Of a stretch of DNA of 9,681 bases, positions 1 through 6,308 are shown piece by piece (the stretch's first letter is position 1; the number at the start of each line of letters is the position of its first letter). Below the pieces are notes generated by a model that was not told the DNA's origin, made no database searches, and saw only the letters and a program-made list of their open reading frames with translations. The position numbers and the translations under genes were made by a program. This DNA is from an uncultured Eubacteriales bacterium (GTDB lineage Bacteria; Bacillota; Clostridia; Christensenellales; QAND01): positions 1 to 9,681 of the forward strand of contig UREB01000054.1 in the NCBI GenBank assembly GCA_900546685.1, written 5' to 3'.

Positions 1-1
1 T

Positions 2-70
2 TTGGAAAACATGGATGTCATGATAGAATTTTACCGAAAAGAGACGAATGAGGAGGTTGCACAGAGTTGA
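2..70 (+). CDS. C-terminal end of an unidentified protein (cut by window edge)
   Basis: Frame 2 is open from the left edge to a TGA at 68-70. It gives 22 residues beginning LENMDVMIEFYRKE and ending VAQS. The acidic, helix-like composition looks protein-coding. The stop overlaps the TTG start of the next gene (TTGA, 67-70), a typical translational coupling arrangement, and the ribosome site of that next gene (AGGAGG, 51-56) lies inside this reading frame. The other two forward frames stop early, at positions 27 and 51. Too little is visible to assign a family. The overlap suggests that the missing upstream gene and the following lipoprotein form one operon. The 5' end lies outside the window. 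Confidence 0.5.
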   Translation: MENMDVMIEFYRKETNEEVAQS

Positions 71-620
71 AAAAGGTCAAATGCGTGATATGGATCCTAC
101 TGTGTACGCTGACAGTCTGCGCCTGCCAAAGCCAAGAAAAGCAATCCCCGACAGATACGGTGGATGCATTTATGAAAGCGCTGTCCTCTATGGATGGCGA
201 AACGTTGGACAGCCTTTATGCCGCCGAAGAACCATTGGAGTCGATGTTGGATAGCGAGACGGACAAAAAGCTGGTATCCGCTGTGTTTGCCAAGCTTCAG
301 TGGGAGGTCAGCGCACAATCCATAGAAGAGGATTTGGCCCGGGTACATCTCAAAATCACCGCTGTGCCATATCGTAAAATGGTACAGGCATATGAAACGC
401 ATGTAAAGGAAAATCTGGAAAGCTACCGTGCCAAATACAGTGATATGGACGATGAACCTACCAGGCAGCCATTTTGGAGGATCGGTTGGCTTTTTATCAG
501 GCATATACCGAGACGGTAACCACAGAGGTGGATATGGATCTGGTATATCAGGAAGATCGATGGATCATTTCGCACTGCGAGGGATTGTCGAATGCGCTGC
601 TGGGAGAAAGCGATGTGTAA
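67..620 (+). pseudogene. Small lipoprotein gene with a one-base frameshift
   Basis: This encodes a predicted surface lipoprotein of unknown function. The start is TTG at 67, ten bases after AGGAGG (51-56). Residues 1-19 form a signal peptide with lipobox V-C-A-C, so Cys20 should carry the lipid. The mature part is acidic and alpha+beta in character; its size resembles small NTF2-like clostridial lipoproteins, a weak guess. The uninterrupted frame stops at 519 after 150 residues, and its last 20 residues are unlike the rest. From 456 the third frame (position modulo 3 = 0) stays open to TAA at 618-620 and reads as a natural continuation (AFYQAYTETVTTEVDMDLVY, then DRWIISHCEGLSNALL). One extra base near 455-458 (GAAACC instead of GAACC) would restore a single protein of about 184 residues. 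Either the gene is broken or the sequence has a one-base error. A strong terminator follows the restored stop, not the premature one, which supports the longer gene. Confidence 0.8.
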
Positions 621-625
621 TGCGT

Positions 626-656
626 AAAAAGAAGGGTAATCTGCCCTTCTTTTTTT
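626..656 (+). terminator. Rho-independent terminator after the lipoprotein gene
   Basis: The arms AAAAAGAAGGG (626-636) and CCCTTCTTTTT (644-654) pair perfectly over 11 bp around a 7-nt loop, and the T run reaches 656. It begins five bases after the restored stop at 620. It separates this operon from the ECF operon downstream. Confidence 0.9.
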
Positions 657-663
657 GCCTTGC

Positions 664-691
664 TTTCAATCTCTGGAAAAGATGATATACT
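664..691 (+). promoter_or_regulatory. Candidate promoter of the ECF operon (extended -10)
   Basis: TATACT at 686-691 is preceded by TGA (683-685), giving an extended -10 element (TGN-TATACT). A weak -35 candidate, TTTCAA (664-669), lies 16 bases upstream. This is the only good promoter-like sequence between the terminator at 626-656 and the ATG at 749. It predicts a leader of about 50 nt. That leader can fold as ACGGC/GCCGT (711-715 with 725-729) or as a longer bulged hairpin (697-705 with 718-729); neither covers the ribosome site at 735-740. No cobalamin riboswitch core is visible, and the gap is too short for a full one. Confidence 0.5.
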
Positions 692-748
692 GAAAAACGG
701 AAAACGATGTACGGCCTGTTTTCAGCCGTGCTTTAGGAGGAATGATCG

Positions 749-1399
749 ATGAGCCGTAAACAGAAAATAGGCGCGCTGTGCCTGGCGCTGTGCTTGGCCC
801 TATTTTGTTCTGCCTGCGGTGCGCCGCAGAGCCAGGCCGGGGAGGCCCAGATGTCGGCATCGCTGACGGCCGCGCCGACAGAGGCGGAGGAAACGCCGCA
901 GACGTCTGCGGTGCCATCGAAAGCGCAAACGGCCCAGCCCACCCAAAAACAAGAGAAGAACGAAAAGGAAAATGGCGGAGCAAAAGCGACCCAGGCGCAA
1001 AAGACACAGCCAAAGGCCACGCAGCAGCCCCAGCAGCCGGCCAAGATCAAGGTCACGGTCAAGGTGGACTGCGCCACAGCAGCTGCCAAAAATGAGGGCA
1101 TTCGAAAGCAATACGGCAGCGGCGGCGTCATAGCGTCCAAGACCATAGAGCTGGAAAAGGGCGCCACGGTATACGATGCGTTGAAAAAGGTATGCCCAGA
1201 TGCCAAAGAGCAGGGCGGCTATGTCTATAAAATTGGGCAGCTCAGCGAACAGGATATGGGAAAGCTTAGCGGCTGGATGTACAGCATCAACGGCACCTAT
1301 GTGCAGGTAGGATGCAAGCAGAAAACGCTTTCGGACGGCGACGTGGTTCGGTGGCGCTATACCTGTGATGGCGGCGCGGACATCGGCGGCGCAGCATGA
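749..1399 (+). CDS. DUF4430 (transcobalamin beta-domain-like) lipoprotein
   Basis: This is a predicted membrane-anchored extracellular protein, possibly the ligand-capturing partner of the ECF transporter encoded next. The start is ATG 749, eight bases after AGGAGG (735-740). Residues 1-22 form a signal peptide and Cys23 is the likely lipidated residue (C-S-A-C; a Cys at -3 is less usual). Residues 24-98 form a low-complexity linker rich in Ala, Thr, Gln, Lys and Glu. Residues about 100-207 form a DUF4430 domain with the signatures SGWMYSING (174-182), VGC (187-189), LSDGDVVRWRYTC (194-206) and DIGG. Four cysteines (108, 149, 189, 206) could form disulfides outside the cell. DUF4430 shares the fold of the C-terminal beta domain of transcobalamin and intrinsic factor; here it stands alone without the alpha-barrel. 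The stop overlaps the ecfT start by four bases (ATGA), so co-translation is likely. Family assignment is firm; corrinoid binding is inferred. Confidence 0.9.
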   Translation: MSRKQKIGALCLALCLALFCSACGAPQSQAGEAQMSASLTAAPTEAEETPQTSAVPSKAQTAQPTQKQEKNEKENGGAKATQAQKTQPKATQQPQQPAKIKVTVKVDCATAAAKNEGIRKQYGSGGVIASKTIELEKGATVYDALKKVCPDAKEQGGYVYKIGQLSEQDMGKLSGWMYSINGTYVQVGCKQKTLSDGDVVRWRYTCDGGADIGGAA

Positions 1400-2256
1400 G
1401 CCGGCAGCGCTGGTTTGAAACGCTGCATCCCAGCGTAGTGCTGGTCTATTTGGTGGGCGTGATGGGGCTGGGGCTGTGTACGCTGCACCCGATCTATCTG
1501 GGGTTGATGAGCCTTTGTGCCTTGGTGGTCAACATTTGGCTGCGCGGTATAGGCCGGACGGCACGCACACTCATGCATGCGCTTGTGCTCTGCTGCTTGG
1601 TAACAGCGCTGAATGCGCTATTCAACCATAGCGGCGCTACGGAGCTGGCGGTGCTGTTTGGCAACCCTCTAACGATGGAAGCGCTGGTCTATGGCCTTGT
1701 CAGCAGCCTGATGCTGCTTACGATGTGGCTATGGTGTGCTGTTTGGCAAGTATGGATGACCAACGAGCGCTTTTTGTACTTATTTGGAAACCTGGCTCCT
1801 ACGCTGTCGCTGATGCTATCCATGGTGTTTTCGCTGATTCCGCAAAGCGGAAAAAAACTATCGCAGATTCGCCTTTGCCAAAGGGCGCATCATGCTGATA
1901 GGAAAAAGCAGCGAGGGCTGTTGATACGCCAGATCTCTTCGCTGCTTGTGATGGATATGGAGGATAGCATGCAGACGGCGGATGCGATGCGCTGCAAGGG
2001 ATACGGCGTTGGTCGGCGCACGGCCTTTTCCCTCTTTCGCTTTACCAAGCGGGACGCTATCTGGCTGATTGCGGGGCTTGTGCTGCTTATAACCGCGGTA
2101 CCGGGGGTCGTTTTGGCCAATCGAGGATTGGTTTTTTATCCGTGGCTGTTTTGGCCTGCCGCACTGCCGGTTTGCCTGGCAGGGTTGGCGTTGTTTGCGC
2201 TGCTGCCGCTGTTGGTGCAGGGAAAGGAGTGGCTCTCATGCAGATGGTCCAAGTAA
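1396..2256 (+). CDS. ecfT: ECF transporter transmembrane component EcfT (CbiQ family)
   Basis: This is the membrane coupling subunit of an energy-coupling factor importer; it passes ATPase motion to the S component. It has 286 residues with hydrophobic helices near 13-30, 32-50, 58-78, 93-120, 222-241 and 247-274, and a charged cytoplasmic coupling region at about 150-215. In canonical EcfT proteins that region has two Ala-Arg-Gly motifs that dock into the ATPases. Here the first position reads A-H-H (164-166, in CQRAHHAD) and the second reads C-K-G (200-202, in DAMRCKGYG), so both are altered while their surroundings are recognisable. The start overlaps the preceding stop by four bases, and the gene overlaps the ATPase gene by 19 bases. 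Its position among S and A genes points to a dedicated module, not a shared one. Family assignment is secure; the substrate is not set by this subunit. Confidence 0.88.
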   Translation: MSRQRWFETLHPSVVLVYLVGVMGLGLCTLHPIYLGLMSLCALVVNIWLRGIGRTARTLMHALVLCCLVTALNALFNHSGATELAVLFGNPLTMEALVYGLVSSLMLLTMWLWCAVWQVWMTNERFLYLFGNLAPTLSLMLSMVFSLIPQSGKKLSQIRLCQRAHHADRKKQRGLLIRQISSLLVMDMEDSMQTADAMRCKGYGVGRRTAFSLFRFTKRDAIWLIAGLVLLITAVPGVVLANRGLVFYPWLFWPAALPVCLAGLALFALLPLLVQGKEWLSCRWSK

Positions 2257-3836
2257 AGGATTGGGGCTTTTGCTATCCGGGCTGTGAAGCGCCGGCGCTT
2301 TCTCATGTGAATTTTACCATCGAGGAAGGGGCGTTTGTGCTGCTGTGCGGTGCTTCCGGCAGCGGGAAAAGCACGCTTTTGAGCCATTTAAAGCGCGAGA
2401 TGGCGCCGCATGGAACGCAGATGGGCGTCATCGAATGGCAGGGAAGCCCGTTATCTGCCATGAGCGAAAAGGACAGCGCACAGCGTATTGGCTATGTAGC
2501 GCAGACGCCGGAAACGCAGATCGTGACGGATACGGTGTGGCATGAGCTGGCTTTCGGCCTGGAAAACCTAGGAATGCCGGCGCAGGTGATGCGGCGTAGG
2601 GTGGCGGAGATTGCGCATTTTTTCGGGATAGAGTCCTGGTTTCGGCAAAAGACAGATACGCTTTCCGGCGGGCAAAAGCAGCTGGTCAACTTAGCGTCTG
2701 TGATGGTCATGCAGCCAAGCCTGTTGATTTTAGACGAGCCGACCGCCCAGCTGGATCCTGTGGCGGCCCGTCAGTTTTTGCAGGCCGTTCAGCGCGTTCA
2801 TGAAGAATTGGGCATTACGGTACTCTTATGCGAGCATACGTTGGAGGAGGTGCTTGGGCTGGCCACCCAGGTGCTGTTTTTGCAAGACGGCGCCCTGGCT
2901 TTTGATGGCGCGCCCCAGGCTTTTTTGCAGAGGATGGCAGCGCCATCTTCGGCGCATTTTCGATCCGCGCTGCCGGCTGCCAGCCGTCTGGCGCTCTCCC
3001 TCGGCAAGACAGAGCCTATCCCCGTTACGGTGCAGCAGGGACGCCGCCTATTAAGAGCGCAGCGTGCGCATGTATCGGTGCGTTCCTACCAGACGCACCA
3101 GGGCGGGAAAGCGTCGCCTGTTCTTTGCGCCAAAGAGCTGTGGTTTCGCTATCAAACGGAGCTTCCGTTTGTGCTCAGAGGTTTTTCCATGTCGCTGTTT
3201 GCAGGGGAGATACATGCACTGGTAGGCGGCAACGGCTGCGGCAAAAGCACAGCGCTCGCGGTATTGTGTGGCGGGTATAAGCCGCAGCGCGGTAAATGCA
3301 AAGGGAAGGTGCAGACAGCGCTGCTGGCCCAGGATACGCGCGCGATGTTTGCCCACGATACAGTAGAGGCGGAGCTAAGGCAAACAGCGCGGATACACGG
3401 CCAGATGGAAAGATGGGAAGAAGTGACAGAAAAGCTGCAAATCGCACCGTTGCTGCCAAAGCACCCCTATGACATCAGCGTGGGCGAGCGCCAGCGTGCC
3501 GCGCTGGCAAAGTGCCTATTGACAGGGGCAGGCGTCTTGCTGTTGGATGAGCCGACAAAGGGCATGGATGCCTTTTCCAAACACAGGCTGGCCGGCCTGT
3601 TGGCAACGGCCAAGCGTATGGGGCAGGCTGTGTGTCTTGTTACGCATGATCTGGAGTTTGCCGCCGCTGTGGCGGATCGCTGTTCTATGATGTTTGACGG
3701 AACAGTGATGGCCACAGACCAAGGCCGTGCGTTTTTTTTAGGCAACCAGTTTTATACCACCGCCGTGCACCGCATGACGCAGGGGATCTTGCCGGGGTGC
3801 GTCGTACAGGAGGATCTTGTCTTTGATGCAACATAA
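2238..3836 (+). CDS. Fused ECF ATPase with two ABC domains (EcfA-EcfA')
   Basis: This is the cytoplasmic ATPase powering the ECF importer, with both ATP-binding halves in one 532-residue chain. I chose ATG 2238 because GGAAAGGAG (2221-2229) lies eight bases upstream; earlier in-frame starts would run deep into ecfT. Domain 1 has Walker A GASGSGKST (38-46), Q-loop Gln89 followed by the PETQ typical of EcfA, signature LSGGQ (142-146), Walker B LLILDEP with Glu167, and switch His200. A linker spans about 235-295. Domain 2 has Walker A GGNGCGKST (330-338), Gln365, signature SVGERQ (414-419), Walker B LLLDEP with Glu438, and His470. Domain 2 therefore has a non-canonical signature, while all catalytic residues are present in both halves. 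Many ECF systems use two separate A proteins; fusion is a known variant. It overlaps the S-component gene by 11 bases. Confidence 0.92.
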   Translation: MQMVQVKDWGFCYPGCEAPALSHVNFTIEEGAFVLLCGASGSGKSTLLSHLKREMAPHGTQMGVIEWQGSPLSAMSEKDSAQRIGYVAQTPETQIVTDTVWHELAFGLENLGMPAQVMRRRVAEIAHFFGIESWFRQKTDTLSGGQKQLVNLASVMVMQPSLLILDEPTAQLDPVAARQFLQAVQRVHEELGITVLLCEHTLEEVLGLATQVLFLQDGALAFDGAPQAFLQRMAAPSSAHFRSALPAASRLALSLGKTEPIPVTVQQGRRLLRAQRAHVSVRSYQTHQGGKASPVLCAKELWFRYQTELPFVLRGFSMSLFAGEIHALVGGNGCGKSTALAVLCGGYKPQRGKCKGKVQTALLAQDTRAMFAHDTVEAELRQTARIHGQMERWEEVTEKLQIAPLLPKHPYDISVGERQRAALAKCLLTGAGVLLLDEPTKGMDAFSKHRLAGLLATAKRMGQAVCLVTHDLEFAAAVADRCSMMFDGTVMATDQGRAFFLGNQFYTTAVHRMTQGILPGCVVQEDLVFDAT

Positions 3837-4509
3837 AATCAGCGCTGTGCTTTTGTTTTTGCTGGTGCCTGCCGCGATGATCGCTTGCATCCTCCTGCAA
3901 AGCCCACAGACGGCGCTGCTGTCTACGCTGGTATTGTTGGCAGCGCTGACGCCGTTTTTTCTTGCCTTTGAACGCCAAAAGCCGCGGCCCCGCGATTTCA
4001 TGCCCGTCGTCGTACTGACGGCCCTTTCCGTTACCGGACGGCTGCTATTTGCCGCCCTGCCGAATTTTAAGCCGGTCTCTGCCATAGTGATCTTGGCGGG
4101 CGTCTGCTTTGGGCGGCAGAGTGGGTTTTTGACGGGCACGTTATCCGCGCTGGTCTCCAATTTGTTTTTTGGGCAGGGGCCTTGGACGCCCTGGCAGATG
4201 TATGCATGGGGCCTTATGGGGTATGTTGCGGGCGCGCTGGCGTCCACCAAGCTGTTTCGGCGTCCCTGGGCCGTTTTGCTCTATGGCTTTTTGGCCAGCT
4301 TTGGCTATGGCTTTTTGATGAACAGCTGGACGCTTTTTTCCTTTGTTCAGCCTGTAACATGGCAGGCAGCCCTGGCCACCTATGGCGCGGCGTTGGCTTT
4401 TGACGCTACCCACGCGGTCTCTACCGTGGCATTTTTATCCGTTACGTTGCTGCCTTGGCAAAAGGAGCTCAGGCGCATCCGGCAAAAATATGGGGTTAGA
4501 GAATTGTAA
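3826..4509 (+). CDS. ECF transporter S component, probable cobalamin-type (CbrT-like)
   Basis: This is the substrate-binding integral membrane subunit of the ECF importer. With ATG 3826 it has 227 residues and about six hydrophobic helices, ending in a basic tail. The ribosome site is AGGAGG (3808-3813). TTG 3823 (spacing 9) and ATG 3826 (spacing 12) are both possible starts; TTG 3817 is too close. The conserved block LPNFKPVSAIVILAG (78-92), then GFLTGTLSALVSN (100-112) and FFGQGPWTPWQMYAWG (114-129), resembles S components I recall being annotated as CbrT-like, the family that includes the cobalamin S component. This is recognition from memory, not a search. The DUF4430 lipoprotein gene in the same operon agrees with a corrinoid substrate. 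Membership as an S component is strong; cobalamin specificity is moderate, and another vitamin or precursor is possible. The stop at 4507-4509 is followed at once by a palindromic terminator. Confidence 0.85.
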   Translation: MQHKISAVLLFLLVPAAMIACILLQSPQTALLSTLVLLAALTPFFLAFERQKPRPRDFMPVVVLTALSVTGRLLFAALPNFKPVSAIVILAGVCFGRQSGFLTGTLSALVSNLFFGQGPWTPWQMYAWGLMGYVAGALASTKLFRRPWAVLLYGFLASFGYGFLMNSWTLFSFVQPVTWQAALATYGAALAFDATHAVSTVAFLSVTLLPWQKELRRIRQKYGVREL

Positions 4510-4510
4510 T

Positions 4511-4537
4511 AAAGCATCCGGATATCCGGATGCTTTT
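4511..4537. terminator. Bidirectional palindromic terminator between convergent operons
   Basis: A perfect 26-bp palindrome (4511-4536) has half-site AAAGCATCCGGAT and its exact complement. It forms a GC-rich stem flanked by TTTT on the + strand (4534-4537) and TTTATTAC on the - strand. It begins one base after the S-component stop (4507-4509) and ends two bases before the TAG of the convergent ABC exporter gene (4539-4541). It therefore probably terminates both operons. Confidence 0.85.
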
Positions 4538-4538
4538 A

Positions 4539-6308
4539 CTATGCTTTCCGCTGCGCTGCCGCAGCGAATTGGCTGTTGTATAGCTGGGTATAAAATCCGT
4601 TTTGTGCCAAAAGCGTTTCGTGCGTGCCGCGCTCTATTACCTCCCCGTCGCGCATAACAAGGATACAATCCGCCTTTTGGATGGTGGAAAGGCGGTGCGC
4701 CACGATAAAGCTGGTTCTGCCGCGCATCATCTCATCAAATGCCTGCTGGATGGCCAGCTCTGTACGGGTATCGATGGAGCTGGTGGCTTCGTCTAAAATC
4801 AGCATACTAGGGTTTGTCAGAAGGATCCGCGCGATGCACAAAAGCTGTTTTTGCCCCTGGGAAAGGTTGCTGCCGTCATCCCCGACCGGTGCATCGTAGC
4901 CGCCGGGCAGTCGGCGGATAAATCCGTCGGCATGGGCCCGCTGCGCCGCGTGTATAACCTCCTCCCGCGTCGCATCTGGTTTGCCATAGGCAATGTTTTG
5001 CAATACGCTGCCACAAAACAGCCAGCTGTCTTGAAGCACCATGCCGTATAGGCCGCGCACGCTATTGCGCGTCAGTGTTTGCTGGTCTGCGCCATCGATG
5101 AGGATGCGCCCGCTGTCCAGCTCATAAAAGCGCATCAAAAGATTGATAAGCGTGGTTTTGCCACAGCCGGTAGGCCCCACAATGGCAATGCGTGCCCCGG
5201 GCTGTGCCTCCAGGCAAAGATCTTTTAGCAGGGGACGATCCTTCTGATAGGAAAAGCATACATGCTCCAGCGTCAGCTGCCCACGGCTGCTGTGTACCGT
5301 GCGCGCATCCTCAGGCTCCGGCTGTTGCTCCTCTTCCTCCAAAAAGGCAAAGACGCGCCGCGCCGATGCCAGGGCATTTTGGAGCTCGGTGATCACGCCG
5401 GAGATTTCATTAAACGGTTTGGTGTATTGGTTGGCGTACGATAAAAAGCTGGAAAGCTGGCCTACCGTCACGCCGCCATGCATTGCCACAAAAGCGCCGC
5501 AAAGCCCCACGCTGGCATACACCATGGCGTTGACAAACCGTGTACAGGGATTTGTCAGCGAGGAAAAAAATTGAGCCTTTACCCCACAGGCATACAATTT
5601 TTCGTTGATCTCGTCAAATGATTTTTGCGAGGCTTCCTCACGGCCAAACGCCTTTACGATTTTCTGATGGCCAATCATTTCCTCCACCAGCCCTGTCATA
5701 GCACCTCTAAGGGCAGATTGCTCATGAAAGAGGTGATACGAGCGCCTTGCAATAAAGGAGGATACAAACAGCGACAACGGCGTGACCAGCACCACCACGA
5801 GCGCGATGGTCGCGTTGATGGAAAGCATAAAGCCCAACGTGCCTAGGATTGTCAGTGCGCCGGTAAACAGCTGCGCAAAGCCCTGCAAGAGCCCATCGGA
5901 TACCGTATCGATGTCGGTGGTCATGCGTGCAATCAGATCGCCGTGCGCATGGTTGTCGATGGTTTTCAGCGGCACGCGCTGCAGCTTTTCCGCCATGCGT
6001 GCCCGCAGGCTGTGTACGGTGTAAAAGGTGATATGGTTGGTGCACAGCGTCATGGCCCACTGAAACAGAGCGGCCAGGCCGATCATGGCGCCCAAAAGCA
6101 GAAGATAGCGCACTACGCCGCCAAACTGTACCAGCCCAGTGCCCAGCAGCAGATCCACCGCCCATCCGATGACAACGGGCGCCCATAGCGTTAGCACCAC
6201 ATACATGATGCCGCTGATAAGTGCAATCAGCAGAGTCAGCCGATACGGCGCAATGCTCTGCACAATGCGGCCCAGGACGGGTTTTTGTTTCATTGCGGAT
6301 TTTTTCAT
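4539..6308 (-). CDS. Heterodimeric ABC exporter subunit with the catalytic Walker B
   Basis: This is a type I ABC exporter half-transporter in the plasma membrane, with a six-helix transmembrane domain (about 1-320) fused to an ATPase domain (about 342-580), 589 residues in all. Motifs are Walker A GPTGCGKTT (378-386), Q-loop Gln426, signature LSQGQ (482-486, not LSGGQ), Walker B MLILDEA with catalytic Glu507, D-loop SSID, and switch His538 (AHRLS). The start ATG (6308-6306) follows an AGGAGG about eight bases upstream and overlaps the partner's stop by four bases (ATGA). The Q in the signature is typical of the subunit that faces the degenerate ATP site in heterodimers such as TM287/288, BmrCD and LmrCD. 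Such pairs export drugs, lipids or peptides; nothing here fixes the substrate, and no bacteriocin peptidase domain is present. Confidence 0.93.
   Translation of the reverse strand: MKKSAMKQKPVLGRIVQSIAPYRLTLLIALISGIMYVVLTLWAPVVIGWAVDLLLGTGLVQFGGVVRYLLLLGAMIGLAALFQWAMTLCTNHITFYTVHSLRARMAEKLQRVPLKTIDNHAHGDLIARMTTDIDTVSDGLLQGFAQLFTGALTILGTLGFMLSINATIALVVVLVTPLSLFVSSFIARRSYHLFHEQSALRGAMTGLVEEMIGHQKIVKAFGREEASQKSFDEINEKLYACGVKAQFFSSLTNPCTRFVNAMVYASVGLCGAFVAMHGGVTVGQLSSFLSYANQYTKPFNEISGVITELQNALASARRVFAFLEEEEQQPEPEDARTVHSSRGQLTLEHVCFSYQKDRPLLKDLCLEAQPGARIAIVGPTGCGKTTLINLLMRFYELDSGRILIDGADQQTLTRNSVRGLYGMVLQDSWLFCGSVLQNIAYGKPDATREEVIHAAQRAHADGFIRRLPGGYDAPVGDDGSNLSQGQKQLLCIARILLTNPSMLILDEATSSIDTRTELAIQQAFDEMMRGRTSFIVAHRLSTIQKADCILVMRDGEVIERGTHETLLAQNGFYTQLYNSQFAAAAQRKA

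Noticed and set aside
48..254. A 68-residue frame starting at ATG 48 ahead of the lipoprotein start
   Set aside because: It lies in a different frame from the lipoprotein, has no lipobox or recognisable domain, and its ATG precedes the AGGAGG that serves TTG 67.
621..748. A riboswitch ahead of the ECF operon
   Set aside because: The interval is mostly terminator and promoter; no conserved cobalamin riboswitch core is visible and the remaining leader is too short.
931..1046. The repetitive Gln/Lys/Ala/Thr-rich stretch as a tandem DNA repeat
   Set aside because: It has biased composition but no regular repeat unit; it is a flexible linker between the lipid anchor and the DUF4430 domain.
2142..2237. 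An upstream extension of the fused ATPase reading frame
   Set aside because: It overlaps the last helix of ecfT by more than 100 bases and lacks a ribosome site; ATG 2238 has one and gives the normal ABC N-terminus.
3738..4250. A 170-residue open frame on the - strand over the ATPase and S-component genes
   Set aside because: It is antisense to two well-supported overlapping genes and has no recognisable motif.
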